Source: Leeuwenhoekiella marinoflava DSM 3653
GTDB lineage: Bacteria > Bacteroidota > Bacteroidia > Flavobacteriales > Flavobacteriaceae
Direction: 5' to 3'
DNA length: 64,000 nucleotides
Assembly: GCF_900129005.1 (NCBI RefSeq)
Contig: NZ_FQUN01000007.1
Coordinates: 57,132-121,131 of the forward strand
Position numbers and translations under genes: made by a program. This document shows positions 16,991 to 26,390 of this stretch, piece after piece; positions within the stretch are counted from its first letter, which is position 1, and every line of letters begins with the position of its first letter. The notes beneath the pieces are model-generated. The model saw only the letters and a list, made by a program, of their open reading frames with translations, did no database searches and was not told where the DNA came from.

Positions 16991-17734
16991 CTAGTGGCTG
17001 TTCGCTTTTAAAAGTTCGGGGAACTTTTCTTTAAATCGGTTGAGTCTCGGTATCGAAACCTTTTGGATGTATGGGTTTTCGGGGTGTTGTGCTTCGTAGT
17101 TCTGGTGATAGCCTTCTGCTTCCCAGAATTTTTCAAAAGGTTTTACTTCGGCAGCAACCGGTTCCCCCAGCTCTTCAGCTAAAGCGGCTTTCTTTTGCTC
17201 AATGATCTGCTTTTCGGCATCATTCTGATAAAAGAGGATCGAACGGTATTGCGATCCGTGATCGGGTCCCTGACCATTAGCTTGTGTGGGGTTTTGTGAA
17301 CCAAAGTACACGTCAACCAACTGGCTGAAGCTGATGACTTCAGGATCGTAAATAACTTTTACCGCTTCGGCGTGACCGGTTTTGCCGGTGTTGCTGTCTT
17401 CGTAAGTCGGGTTTTTAGTATGCCCTCCGGAATAACCGGAAACCGATTCCTCAACCCCTTTTACACTTTCATAAACCGCTTCTACACACCAGAAACACCC
17501 GCTGGCAAAATAAGCCGTAGCCTTATCCTGATTTTGGGTAGCTGTAGCCTCATTTTGCGCAGGCTCGGTAAGTACCCCTTCTGATGCAGTGCCGTCTGTA
17601 TGCAACGCCAGTTCAGGGGTGGTTGAAACCGCCGCGCTATCTGTATGTTTAGGAGCATTATCACAGCTGGTAAAGAACAAGCTCAAAGCTATGCTGGCAG
17701 CTAATAATGCTGAAAATATGATTCTGTTTTTCAT
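16991..17734 (-). CDS. msrA: Peptide methionine-S-sulfoxide reductase (lipoprotein form)
   Basis: A 247-residue enzyme that reduces methionine sulfoxide in proteins. The catalytic motif GCFWC places the nucleophile at Cys80, with Cys83 beside it. The family stretches GYSGGHTKNPTYE, TGHAEAVKVIYDP and YRSILFY are all present. The first 24 residues form a lipoprotein signal (FFTSC), and residues 25-70 are a low-complexity linker, so this is a periplasmic, membrane-anchored version longer than the roughly 180-residue cytosolic type. It would repair envelope proteins after oxidative stress. Single gene with its own terminator. Confidence 0.95.
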   Translation of the reverse strand: MKNRIIFSALLAASIALSLFFTSCDNAPKHTDSAAVSTTPELALHTDGTASEGVLTEPAQNEATATQNQDKATAYFASGCFWCVEAVYESVKGVEESVSGYSGGHTKNPTYEDSNTGKTGHAEAVKVIYDPEVISFSQLVDVYFGSQNPTQANGQGPDHGSQYRSILFYQNDAEKQIIEQKKAALAEELGEPVAAEVKPFEKFWEAEGYHQNYEAQHPENPYIQKVSIPRLNRFKEKFPELLKANSH

Positions 17735-17874
17735 GGCACTTTTACATATACACGCAATTCCTCTTGCGTTGGTTTTATAGACGCAAAGTTGCAGCTAAAC
17801 TTTCTTAAGACCATGCTAATTTTTTCTACTTTTTGATAAACTATTGGTAAAGTACATAAAGAGGCTTTTTTCTT

Positions 17875-18350
17875 TTCTGCATCTGAAGGGTTTAACGATT
17901 GCCTTCCCTCGGTTCAGAATAGGCGCAGGAAGCTCCGAAGGACAGGAGCGATAGCGACGCGGAGCTGACAAGGTGGTTTTCGCCCTAAGCGAAAAATTCC
18001 TTAGCGAGGGCGTCGTTTCTTTTGGTTCGTTTTCTTTGGAGAAGCAAAGAAAATGAACAGAACATGATTAGAAGTAAGTCTTTCTCAAATCTCCGTTAGG
18101 AGATTAATCAACACATAACTAGAAGATATAACTTCTATTCATCTTCCTGTTCTTTTGCCTTGATGCCAAAGAACCAAAAAATCAAGGCTCACAAGACGGT
18201 ATCTAAATTTTTCGTTTGCTTCACTGCATGCGCTTAACTCGGCCTCTGGCCTCAAACAGAACCGCCTGCTACGCTACGCTCACTTCAAATTTGACGATAC
18301 CTTCTTGTAGGCCGTTTTTCAAGTATTAATAAGCATTTAAATGATATTCA
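17875..18350. repeat. Dispersed hairpin repeat, near-complete unit
   Basis: The left module (17885-18085) runs from the CCCTCGGTTCAGAATAGG core through GGAGCGATAGCGACGCGGAG to AAAATGAACAGAACATGATT. The right module (18135-18345) runs from CTTCTATTCAT to GATACCTTCTTGTAGGCCG. TTTTGGTTC at 18020-18028 faces GAACCAAAA near 18171, giving a long imperfect hairpin. This is the clearest single unit in the window. Confidence 0.8.
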
Positions 18351-18640
18351 TACCCGGAAGGGTTTAACGATTGCCTTCCCTCGGTTCAGAATAGCCGCAG
18401 GCAGCTCCGAAGGACAGGAGCGATAGCGACGCGGAGCTGACAAGGTGGTTTTCGCCCTAAGCGAAAAATTCCGAAGCGAGGGCGTCGTTTCTTTTCTGCA
18501 TCCGACGACCGCAGGGAGAGGAATGCACTGCTCAAGGTAAAGCATTGATTAAATTAACTTTTGAAAAGTTACGAGTAAAGAAAATGAACAAACATGATTA
18601 GAAGTAAGCCCTACTCAAATCGATTTTAGAAGATCAACGT
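18351..18640. repeat. Dispersed repeat, second tandem left module, truncated
   Basis: It starts directly after the previous unit with TTCATACCCGGAAGGGTTTA and repeats the left module with small changes, but loses the right module. The first about 110 bases are almost the same as 17890-18000. It ends about 25 bases before the stop of the thioredoxin gene. Short ORFs on the minus strand are derived from the repeat and are not genes. Gap 17735-18665 otherwise holds only the msrA upstream region. Confidence 0.75.
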
Positions 18641-18665
18641 AGATCACACCAAAACATCAAACACC

Positions 18666-19286
18666 CTACTGCAACTCCTCTAAATACGCCCTAAACTCCT
18701 TGGTATCATAATCTGCCATACCCAGATGGGTGAGGGCGAGTTTTCCTTCGGCATTGATCACAACAGTAGTGGGTAGGCTACCCGTGTTATACATCTCGGG
18801 CAGGTCGTAGGCAATGCGGTAAATGGGAAAGTCAAAGCCTTTTTTGGCTTTAAACGCCTTAGCCTTTTCAAAATCGGTATCAAAAGAAACCAGTACAAAG
18901 TTCACCTCCTCCTTTTTATCGGCATACAGGTTGGCAATACCCGGCATTTCGGCAATACAAGGCGGACACCAGGTTGCCCAGAAGTTGATGAAATACGGCT
19001 TATGCGGCATCGCATCCAAAGAAACCAGTTGGCCTTCTTCGTCAAAAAACTGCACATCCAGATCAGCGGGATCGCCCGGTTCAACGGCAGTACTGTTGGC
19101 ACCTTTTACCCGCGTTTTTCCTTCGGTATCGGGTACTTCCTTAAGTTTAGGGTTCATAATCCCTGTTTTAAGAATGCCGCGTTGCAGGGTTGCAATAATA
19201 GGTTTGTGTAAGCCTGTGGAATAAACCACCACCAGAACAGCGAAGAGGATTCCGTATTTGAGTAAGCGTTTTTGACGGGTATGCAT
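18666..19286 (-). CDS. TlpA-family membrane-anchored thioredoxin-like protein
   Basis: A 206-residue protein when started at the ATG at 19286; the longer frame to 19349 reads through a terminator hairpin. An N-terminal membrane anchor (residues 9-26) places the domain in the periplasm. The thioredoxin fold has the active site W-C-P-P-C in FINFWATWCPPC, and the cis-Pro segment SLPTTVVI is present. Such proteins reduce disulfides, for example in cytochrome c maturation or for MsrA recycling. The nearby msrA is suggestive but separated by 930 bases of repeats. Confidence 0.87.
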   Translation of the reverse strand: MHTRQKRLLKYGILFAVLVVVYSTGLHKPIIATLQRGILKTGIMNPKLKEVPDTEGKTRVKGANSTAVEPGDPADLDVQFFDEEGQLVSLDAMPHKPYFINFWATWCPPCIAEMPGIANLYADKKEEVNFVLVSFDTDFEKAKAFKAKKGFDFPIYRIAYDLPEMYNTGSLPTTVVINAEGKLALTHLGMADYDTKEFRAYLEELQ

Positions 19287-19336
19287 AGCGCAAAAGTAGC
19301 GACTTTGTAGCGCTTTAAAGGTAACATAAGTAACAA

Positions 19337-19365
19337 AAAACCCTTCCATTGCTGAAAGGGTTCTT
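19337..19365 (-). terminator. Terminator between aldose epimerase and thioredoxin genes
   Basis: CCCTTCC and a GGGTT-containing arm with GAAAGGG enclose ATTGCT, with A-rich and T-containing flanks, very close in sequence to the hairpin after msrA at 16941-16972. It lies about 115 bases beyond the epimerase stop and 50 bases before the chosen thioredoxin start. Confidence 0.55.
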
Positions 19366-19479
19366 GATTGTAGATAAGCTGTCTCTGGTGTATTTCAAAA
19401 TTTAGTGAAGGATTTAAATTTCAAAAAGTACTTATCTACCTCAACACACACGAATAATTATCGTCACACAGTGCTGTGT

Positions 19480-20673
19480 TTATTTTTCTACTACGAATTT
19501 ATAAATCGAAGTTGTCTCGTATTTTTCAGTAGGTTCTAAAACGATACTAGGAAAATCAGGTTGGTTAGGCGCATCGGGAAAATGCTGGGTTTCCAGAGCA
19601 AATGCCGTTCTAAACTCATCTTGAGCACCCGATTTAAAGGTATTTTGACCTTGCATAAAATTTCCGCTGTAAAATTGCAGACCGGGTTCTTCAGTGAGGA
19701 CTTCCATCGTGATTTTACTTTTATCACCAGTGATCACTGCTGCTTTATGCAGTTGATCAGAATCGCTTTGATTCAACACATAATTGTGGTCATAACCTTT
19801 ACCAAAAGTCAGTTGCTCATTAGGTGTTTCTATACGTTCGCCAATAGTATGCGGTGACGTAAAATCAAACGGAGTACCTGCCACGGAATCCAATTTTCCA
19901 CTTGGGATTAAACCGGCATCAACAGGTGTGTATTGATTTGCATAAATCACGAGCTTGTGATTGAGAATGCTTCCGTTACCTTCTCCATTCAAGTTAAAAA
20001 AGGCATGATTGGTGAGGTTTACCAGCGTTTTTTGATCGGTTGTAGCCTCGTATTCCATTTTGAGTTCGCGATCTGTCGTAACGCTATAGGTCACTTTTAC
20101 AGCTACATTACCGGGGAAACCCATTTCCATATCCGGAGAGTGATAGGTAAGCATAAGCGTATGCGCGTCGGGTTGATGGGCATCCCAAACTTTGTATTGA
20201 AATCCCTGATCTCCACCGTGCAAGGCATTATCTCCGTTATTGATAGGAACTTGATACTCTTTACCGTCTAGTCTAAATTTTCCGTTAGCAATGCGGTTTC
20301 CCACGCGGCCTATGGTAGCACCAAAATACGGTTCGGTAGCATCTGCAAATTCCTGTACGCTGCCCATACCCACGACCACATCGGTCATGTTTCCGTCTTT
20401 ATCAGGAACCCAAAGTCCTACAATGCGCCCTCCATAATTAGTAAAGGCTACTTCAATATTATCGTTTTTGATCCAGTAGAGCGCAGTCTTTTTACCGGTT
20501 ATATTGCTTTTAAAAGCTTGCGGATTGAGGGGCATTTCCTGCTGAGGTTGCGCTGTTGTTTGCTGTTCGTTTTGTTGTGCAGTAGTTTCTTTGCAAGAAA
20601 AAAAGCTTATGCCTAAAACAAGGCATAGGCATAAGCGGATGCACAAATTAGCGGTTAGGTTAATTCGCATCAT
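19480..20673 (-). CDS. galM: Aldose 1-epimerase (mutarotase), lipoprotein
   Basis: A 397-residue galactose mutarotase family enzyme that interconverts alpha and beta anomers of free sugars. The lipobox is FFSC (Cys27), so it is an envelope lipoprotein. Family hallmarks are NYGGRIVGLWVPD, the catalytic His in NHAFFNLNGEG and the catalytic Glu in FALETQHFPDAPNQ. It overlaps the upstream GH-A gene by 14 bases and is third in an operon with two glycosidases, so it likely acts on arabinose, xylose or galactose released by them in the periplasm. Confidence 0.92.
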   Translation of the reverse strand: MMRINLTANLCIRLCLCLVLGISFFSCKETTAQQNEQQTTAQPQQEMPLNPQAFKSNITGKKTALYWIKNDNIEVAFTNYGGRIVGLWVPDKDGNMTDVVVGMGSVQEFADATEPYFGATIGRVGNRIANGKFRLDGKEYQVPINNGDNALHGGDQGFQYKVWDAHQPDAHTLMLTYHSPDMEMGFPGNVAVKVTYSVTTDRELKMEYEATTDQKTLVNLTNHAFFNLNGEGNGSILNHKLVIYANQYTPVDAGLIPSGKLDSVAGTPFDFTSPHTIGERIETPNEQLTFGKGYDHNYVLNQSDSDQLHKAAVITGDKSKITMEVLTEEPGLQFYSGNFMQGQNTFKSGAQDEFRTAFALETQHFPDAPNQPDFPSIVLEPTEKYETTSIYKFVVEK

Positions 20674-21727
20674 TTAACTTTTTAATGAGGTCTACTTCAT
20701 CCTGACGGTAGGGTGTACCGTCTTTTCTAAATACATCGTGAAACCATTCTACGGGCTCCTCACCAGAATCTATAGGTGTATTCCACGCATAAATGGTATT
20801 GGTCTTTCCGTTTACAAGTCCCCAGTTTATCGCTCCAATCTTGTTTTCAGCAAGCATAGGTAATGTGTTTGAAAACCGACTGTCGTTTGTACGCGCCATA
20901 TATTCAGTGCAAATCATCGGGCGGTCGTGAGTTTTAAGGAGTTCAATCACGCGGCGATGCATGGCTGCATTCTCATAATCATGATAAGTAATGATATCAG
21001 AGTGTTGTGCCTGAAACGTATTGAGTTCTTTATAGCCCCAGCTCCATAAGCCTACAGAAAGCGGCTGACTCGGGTTGACCTCGCGAGCCCATTTAAAAAC
21101 GTTGGTTAGTAACGGAAGACTCTCAGTATTCTTATCGTTATTTCCGGGTTCGTTATACAAATCCCAGAACAAGACGCGCTCATCATCTTTAAAGGTTTTG
21201 ATAATGTCTTGCACATAGGCTTTAAGTTCAGGCGAGTTCGCCATCTCATTAGATGCCGGATATCCGGGATCTTGCATCCACCCGCTGTTGTGCGTTCCTG
21301 TTTTAGGTTCGCGTTGTTTCCCGATCTTAGGATTGGCATCCCATACGTCATCAAAAATTACAAATATGGTTTGAATGTCGTGCTTATCGGCGATGCTCAG
21401 GTAATCATCCACCCGATCTTTAAACCCTTCTGTATCGGCCTTATACGCCAGACTGTGTAAATACACCCGCATCGTATTGAACCCAATAGTTGCTGCATAG
21501 CCCAGCTCACGATCTATAGTCTCCGGATCGTACGTGTCTTTTTGCCACATCTCCAGTTGGTTGATAGCTGTGCTGGGTATAAAGTTAGCCCCGGTAATCC
21601 AGTCGTGCTTGGCATACCAGGCTTTTGCTTTTTCTTTAGACCACTTGTTGGTGTCTAAATTTGCCCCGCTCTGGCTAAGGCCAGAAAAGCCGAGAGCGAG
21701 CGCAAAAATTAAGAGTGTTTTTTTCAT
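20660..21727 (-). CDS. Secreted clan GH-A glycoside hydrolase (GH5-like)
   Basis: A 355-residue TIM-barrel hydrolase with a signal peptide (residues 1-18). The acid/base is the Glu of FWDLYNEPGNN near residue 193, and the nucleophile is probably the Glu of PMICTEYMAR near residue 275, which is the GH-A arrangement. Related Bacteroidota proteins are often labelled cellulase-like or 1,4-beta-xylanase, but the substrate is not established. Together with the GH43 gene upstream and the epimerase downstream it fits breakdown of a hemicellulose or arabinan-type glycan. Confidence 0.82.
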   Translation of the reverse strand: MKKTLLIFALALGFSGLSQSGANLDTNKWSKEKAKAWYAKHDWITGANFIPSTAINQLEMWQKDTYDPETIDRELGYAATIGFNTMRVYLHSLAYKADTEGFKDRVDDYLSIADKHDIQTIFVIFDDVWDANPKIGKQREPKTGTHNSGWMQDPGYPASNEMANSPELKAYVQDIIKTFKDDERVLFWDLYNEPGNNDKNTESLPLLTNVFKWAREVNPSQPLSVGLWSWGYKELNTFQAQHSDIITYHDYENAAMHRRVIELLKTHDRPMICTEYMARTNDSRFSNTLPMLAENKIGAINWGLVNGKTNTIYAWNTPIDSGEEPVEWFHDVFRKDGTPYRQDEVDLIKKLNDAN

Positions 21728-21754
21728 AATAGATGGAGTTCGTGTCCTTTTAAA

Positions 21755-22786
21755 TTATTCAGAAGGGATGGGTTGTATCACAGAAGTAGGCAAAGGCGTA
21801 CCTATAAAAGGAGTGCCGTCTTCCTGCCAGTATAAACGTTGCATACGCGGGGATCGTTTGTTACCGCAACCTTCCCCGGGATTGGAGTTGGCATGGTATA
21901 AAATCCAGTCTTCTGTTCCGTCTGGTGATTTAAAAAATGAGTTGTGACCGGGTGCATATACGCTGTTTTCCGGGGATTGTTGAAATATAGGTTCTTCTTT
22001 TTTGGTCCATGCTTCGGCATTCATAGGATCATTTCCCGTAAGACTCATTAGACCTAAGGCATACTGATCGGTCCAACAGCCACTCGCCGAAAACACAATA
22101 AAGAGTTTGTCGTTATGTTCCAAAAATTGTGGCCCTTCATTCACACTTACATGTGCAGGGTTACCGGCAGTGCCCAAATCTCCGTTTAGCTCCCATTCAT
22201 AAGTGGGTGAACTGATTTTAACCCGTTTACCTGAAATTGTAAAGGGATCGCTCATTTTTGCAATAAAAATATCCTGCTGCCCATTGGTATCACCCTCCCA
22301 ACCCGACCAGATCATATAGAGTTGGTTGTTATAGGTATACACATTACCGTCGATTGCCCAGTTGTCTGAAGGTGCTGCGACTTTGCCTTTAAATTCCCAT
22401 TTATCATTTAACGGATCGTTAGAGGTGTTTGCTAACACATACATGCGGTGGTTCTCATTGGTGCCGTTATCTGCAGCAAAATATACATACCATTTGTTAT
22501 TAATATAATGAATTTCAGGAGCCCAAATTTCGTTGCTATACATCGTATTTTTTGGTGGCGTCCAGATGGTTTGAGATGATGCATCACGCAGGTTTGCCAG
22601 GTTTTTGGTTTTCCACAGCACCACGCGATTGCCCATGGTGTGCGTATAGTAGTAATACCCATCTACATATACGCTAAAGGGATCTGCTCCTGAATCTAAT
22701 AAAGGATTCTGAAAACTCTGTGCCTGATTGCTCCACGAGAATAAGAAAAGCAGGATAGCGATAGTCTGAGAAATGTGTTTTTTCAT
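21755..22786 (-). CDS. Secreted GH43 family glycosidase
   Basis: A 343-residue five-bladed beta-propeller with a signal peptide (residues 1-22). The three catalytic acids are visible: Asp in SGADPFSVY (base), Asp in NWAIDGNVY (pKa modulator) and Glu in VNEGPQFLE (acid). GH43 members here are mostly alpha-L-arabinofuranosidases or beta-xylosidases. It is first in the operon with the GH-A hydrolase 27 bases downstream and the mutarotase. Confidence 0.9.
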   Translation of the reverse strand: MKKHISQTIAILLFLFSWSNQAQSFQNPLLDSGADPFSVYVDGYYYYTHTMGNRVVLWKTKNLANLRDASSQTIWTPPKNTMYSNEIWAPEIHYINNKWYVYFAADNGTNENHRMYVLANTSNDPLNDKWEFKGKVAAPSDNWAIDGNVYTYNNQLYMIWSGWEGDTNGQQDIFIAKMSDPFTISGKRVKISSPTYEWELNGDLGTAGNPAHVSVNEGPQFLEHNDKLFIVFSASGCWTDQYALGLMSLTGNDPMNAEAWTKKEEPIFQQSPENSVYAPGHNSFFKSPDGTEDWILYHANSNPGEGCGNKRSPRMQRLYWQEDGTPFIGTPLPTSVIQPIPSE

Positions 22787-22982
22787 AAATAGGTATTAGA
22801 ACCTGTTAGTAGTCTAAAACGTTATAGTGACGAAATTCAGAAAATGTAGCGGATTGCATAAGTTGGCTTAGCTCATTCTTTCGATAGATTGTTTCAAAAT
22901 GCTTGGTTTGTCTAATTTAAGCGCACAATGAGACGATTTGATGTGCTTTGAGATGAAATTAGTTGAAGAAATAGTGGCGAAC

Positions 22983-22994
22983 TGACAAAAGTCA
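22983..22994 (+). promoter_or_regulatory. Fnr/Crp-type palindrome upstream of the small membrane protein
   Basis: TGACAAAAGTCA is a perfect palindrome. A 16-base stretch around it is identical, in reverse orientation, to the site at 36009-36020. A -7-like box TACTTTTA lies at 23018-23025, 23 bases downstream, and the ATG follows 34 bases later. The spacing is what a regulator bound near -41 would need to activate. Confidence 0.7.
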
Positions 22995-23059
22995 TAAAAT
23001 AGGCTGAAACCGTCTGGTACTTTTACCGGGTAATTGGATAACTATTAAATCTTTAAGGT

Positions 23060-23344
23060 ATGACAACTTTTTCAAAACTTCAAAACGATTTCACCCATAA
23101 CATCATCGGGTATTCTGCAATAGGAATCATTCTAAGCACATGCTTAGGCTCGGTAGCAGTCATGACTACATTGATGCACGGGCATCATTTAACACAAATG
23201 TTTTTTGTGATGCTTAGCGTTGTTTTTTGCAGCTTACATAATGCTTCGATTCTTACGGTTCAAAAACCAGAGCTGATCTTCAAACTATTAGTGACAAGTA
23301 CTCTAGTGAATGTATTGATAATCATGGGAGGATTGATTCTTTAA
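23060..23344 (+). CDS. Small three-helix membrane protein, function unknown
   Basis: A 94-residue protein with three predicted membrane segments (about 17-37, 45-65, 72-92) and a His pair in the first loop (MHGHH). I do not recognise the family. It begins 66 bases after an Fnr-type palindrome identical to the one between ccoI and the Fnr regulator and is followed by hemN, so a role in micro-oxic physiology is likely. Confidence 0.65.
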   Translation: MTTFSKLQNDFTHNIIGYSAIGIILSTCLGSVAVMTTLMHGHHLTQMFFVMLSVVFCSLHNASILTVQKPELIFKLLVTSTLVNVLIIMGGLIL

Positions 23345-23460
23345 AATGGGTGAGCGCAAATAAGCTTTTTAAGAATCAGTTTATTGGCACCTCCAAAGGC
23401 TTTAATACCCCGTCCCGATATCGGGATGGCGCGAAATTGAAAATTTGTTTCTAACGAATG

Positions 23461-23505
23461 CCTCGTGGGCCTGCCTTTGTCAGACCAGACAGGCTTGCCC
23501 CGAGG
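23461..23505. repeat. GCCT hairpin element, copy 1
   Basis: CCTCGTGGGCCTGCCT (23461-23476) pairs imperfectly with AGGCTTGCCCCGAGG (23491-23505), followed by TAGTTTACTT. A related hairpin with the same order (CGAGCCTGCCTTTG, then AGTTTACTT) is at 28172-28232. Confidence 0.55.
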
Positions 23506-23529
23506 TAGTTTACTTATTTTTTTAACCAG

Positions 23530-23576
23530 GCTTCCGGAAATCTGAAAACAGATCTCCGGAAGCTATTTTGATTTTT
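23530..23576 (+). terminator. Strong hairpin just before hemN
   Basis: GCTTCCGGAAATCTG (23530-23544) and CAGATCTCCGGAAGC (23549-23563) pair in 14 of 15 positions around AAAA, followed by TATTTTGATTTTT. It would end the transcript of the small membrane gene, yet it lies only 19 bases before the hemN start. It could instead act as an attenuator or as a 5-prime mRNA stabiliser. Confidence 0.65.
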
Positions 23577-23581
23577 AAGTT

Positions 23582-24949
23582 ATGAGTAGTATTCCTTTAA
23601 TAACTAAATACAATGTTCCCGGTCCTCGATATACGAGTTACCCTACAGTACCGTATTGGGATATCGAGAGCTTCAGTCTTAAAGACTGGAAAGAGACCCT
23701 TAAAAAAAGCTTTTTAGCGAGTAATAAAAAAGAAGGGATTAGTCTGTATATACACTTACCCTTTTGTGAATCGATGTGCACCTTTTGCGGTTGTACTAAA
23801 AGAATCACTAAAAACCACAGTCTCGAAGACCCGTATATTAAAGCCTTACTGAAAGAATTCACCTTGTACCGGGATTTTCTAGGAGAACGCCCGGTGATAC
23901 AACAAATACATTTGGGAGGAGGTACTCCTACTTTTTTTTCAGAAGTAAATCTGGGCACGCTCATCAGCGGTATTTTTAAGTTGGCAGATAAAGCTACCAA
24001 TTGTGAAATGAGTTTTGAAGGACATCCTAATAATACCACCGTAAATCATCTAGAAACGCTGGCTTCGTTTGGCTTTAAGCGGGTTTGTTATGGGGTACAG
24101 GATTATAATGAAACCGTACAAAAAGCCATCAACCGCATCCAACCTTTTGCACACGTGCAGCGTGCAACAGATCAGGCGCGGCAAGCGGGATATACTTCTG
24201 TGGGGCATGATATTATATACGGACTCCCTTTTCAAACGCTGGAACACGTAAAAAACACCATCGAAAAAACCATACAGTTGTTTCCGGATCGTATTGCATT
24301 TTACAGCTATGCACACGTGCCGTGGATTAAAGGCAACGGGCAGCGCGGTTATGATGAAGCCAATTTGCCTTCTGCGGAAGAAAAGCGCGAGCAGTATGAG
24401 ATAGGGAAACAATTGCTTGCTGAAGCGGGGTATGTAGAAATCGGGATGGATCATTTTGCACTGCCTACTGATGCTTTATACCATGCCCAACAAGAAGAGC
24501 GCATTCACCGTAATTTTATGGGGTATAATGCTTCTAAAACTCAGGTGATGTTAGGGCTGGGTGTTTCTGCAATCAGCGACAGCTGGTACAGTTTTGCACA
24601 GAATGTAAAAGGACTCAATGAATATTATCACCTGTTAGAAAATAATATTCTTCCCATTTTTAGAGGACATATTCTGAATGAAGAAGATTTGAAAATCCGT
24701 CAACATATCCTGAATTTGATGTGTCATTTTAAGACCAGCTGGAGCGAACCCGAACAGTATTTTAATGAACTACCGGAAGTGCTCATCAAACTGAAAGAAC
24801 TGGAAGCAGACGGATTGCTGGTTTTTGAAAGCAAAGCACTTCGCATAACCGAAAAAGGAAGAGCTTTCGTGCGCAATATCTGTTTACCTTTTGATTTGCG
24901 TTTGCAACGTAAAAAGCCTGAAACTAAACTTTTTTCAATGACCATTTAA
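23582..24949 (+). CDS. hemN: Oxygen-independent coproporphyrinogen III oxidase
   Basis: A 455-residue radical-SAM enzyme that decarboxylates coproporphyrinogen III without oxygen. The cluster motif C62-x3-C66-x2-C69 followed by GC (HLPFCESMCTFCGC) is that of true HemN, not the HemW look-alike. GGGTPTFF and the C-terminal HemN domain are present, and length is normal. It supplies heme when oxygen is low, matching the cbb3 oxidase genes 2 kb away on the other strand. The start is the first ATG after the hairpin at 23530-23563. No Fnr site is seen directly in front of it, so it may depend on read-through from the upstream gene. Confidence 0.95.
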   Translation: MSSIPLITKYNVPGPRYTSYPTVPYWDIESFSLKDWKETLKKSFLASNKKEGISLYIHLPFCESMCTFCGCTKRITKNHSLEDPYIKALLKEFTLYRDFLGERPVIQQIHLGGGTPTFFSEVNLGTLISGIFKLADKATNCEMSFEGHPNNTTVNHLETLASFGFKRVCYGVQDYNETVQKAINRIQPFAHVQRATDQARQAGYTSVGHDIIYGLPFQTLEHVKNTIEKTIQLFPDRIAFYSYAHVPWIKGNGQRGYDEANLPSAEEKREQYEIGKQLLAEAGYVEIGMDHFALPTDALYHAQQEERIHRNFMGYNASKTQVMLGLGVSAISDSWYSFAQNVKGLNEYYHLLENNILPIFRGHILNEEDLKIRQHILNLMCHFKTSWSEPEQYFNELPEVLIKLKELEADGLLVFESKALRITEKGRAFVRNICLPFDLRLQRKKPETKLFSMTI

Positions 24950-24959
24950 GTGACGCGCT

Positions 24960-25110
24960 TAAGTGATTTTTCGTTCACTACACTGCATGCGCTTAACTCG
25001 GCCGGCACACCGGCCTCAAACAGAACCGCCTGCGACGTTCCGCTCACTTCAAATTTGACGATACCTTCTTGTAGGCCGTTTTAAAAATGTATTGCATAAG
25101 AGATTTTAGG
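24960..25110. repeat. Dispersed repeat, 3-prime part of a right module
   Basis: TTCACTACACTGCATGCGCT through GATACCTTCTTGTAGGCCG matches the second half of the right module. It begins a 1,975-base gene-free tract (24950-26924) made almost only of this repeat family. Confidence 0.75.
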
Positions 25111-25114
25111 AAAA

Positions 25115-25660
25115 AGAAAGTATTCATACCCGAAGTGTTTAGTTTCCTTTTGGTAAGTATAGCAAGGGTATCCCGTTAAAATTATCCTCATCCCCACCCC
25201 CTCTCCCAAGGAAAAGGGAGTTTGATTTTAACCCAAATGGAAGTTCTGCTATATTCATACCCAAAGGGTTAAACGAATCACAATCCCTTGGTTCAGAATA
25301 GGCGCAGGACGTTCCGAAGAACAGGAGCGATAGCGACGCGGAACGTACAAGACGGTTTTCGACCGTAAAACGGCTTTTGAAGGGAGTTCCATACTCGCTA
25401 CAAGACTAAACCTAGCATTCAAGACCAGCTTAAAAAAATTAATCTCGATTATCGAGCGAAAAATTTCGAAGCGAGGGTGTCTTTTCTTTTCTGCATCCGA
25501 CGACCGCAGGGAGAGGAATGCACTCTTCCAAAAGAACCTTTAGTCTTAAAACGACGTAGGAGTCTCTTGAGCAAACCGACGGAGATTCACGAGCTCCCGA
25601 GAAAATAAGAATGACGCGAGTAAAGAAAATGAACAAAACATGATATAGAACCTATAACTT
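25115..25660. repeat. Dispersed repeat, left modules in tandem, one interrupted
   Basis: Bases 25125-25175 give the TTCATACCC start and a variant (TTTCCTTTTGGT, ATCCCGTTAAAA) also seen at 7710-7745. A second left module runs from 25254 to 25350 and resumes at 25440-25650 with the CATCCGACGACCGCAGGGAG stretch shared with 18500-18520. Unique sequence separates the parts. Confidence 0.65.
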
Positions 25661-25868
25661 CTATTCATGTTCATGTTCTTTTGCCTTGATGCCAAAGAAC
25701 CAAAAAATCAAGGCTCACAAGACGGTATCTAAATTTTTCGTTCACTGCACTGCATGCGCTTAACTCAGGCGGCACACCGCCCTCAAACAGAACCGCCTGC
25801 TACGCTACGCTCACTTCAAATTTGACGAAACCTTCTTGTAGGCCGTTTTTCAAGTATTAATAAGCATT
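25655..25868. repeat. Dispersed repeat, right module
   Basis: A full right module from CTTCTATTCATG to AGGCCGTTTTTCAAGTATTA, about 95 percent alike to 18135-18340 by eye. Confidence 0.8.
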
Positions 25869-26390
25869 TAAATGATATTAATACCCGAAGGGTTAAACGA
25901 ATTATTAATTCCCTCGGTTCAGAATAACCGCAGGAAGCTCCGAAGGACAGGAGCGATAGCGACGCGGAGCTGACAAGGTGGTTTTCGCCTTAAGCGAAAA
26001 ATTCCTAAGCGAGGGGCTCTTTTCTTTTGGTTCGTTTTCTTTGGAGAAGCAAAGAAAATGAACAGAACATGAATAGAAGTGAAAATTATCAAAATCGACG
26101 TTAGGAGATTCACGAGCTCCCGTGAAAATAAGAATGACGCGAGTAAAGAAAAGTAAGGAACATCCTATAGAAACTATGACTTCTATTCATCTTCCTGTTC
26201 TTTTGCCTTGATGCCAAAGAACCAAAAGATCAAGGCTCACAAGACGGTATCTAAATTTTTCGTTCACTGCACTGCATGCGCTTAACTCGGCCGCTATCGC
26301 GCCCTCAAACAGAACCGCCTGCTACGTTGCGCTCACTTCAAATTTTTCGATACCTTCTTGTAGGCCGTTTCTAAGATCAGAACTAAGAAA
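25869..26390. repeat. Dispersed repeat, full left-right unit with measured arms
   Basis: The left module runs 25875-26100 and the right module 26176-26390. TTTTGGTTC (26025-26033) faces GAACCAAAA (26219-26227), and ATGAATAGAAGT (26069-26080) faces ACTTCTATTCAT (26179-26190), both perfect. The unit can fold into one long imperfect hairpin with a roughly 100-base loop. Confidence 0.8.

Noticed and set aside
18348-18545. A 65-codon minus-strand ORF
   Set aside because: It lies wholly in a copy of the dispersed repeat; related frames at 25439-25636 and 25919-26113 share only the repeat sequence and no protein-like pattern.
19287-19349. Upstream extension of the TlpA-like protein
   Set aside because: It begins inside a terminator-like hairpin and adds no domain; 19286 starts a membrane anchor.
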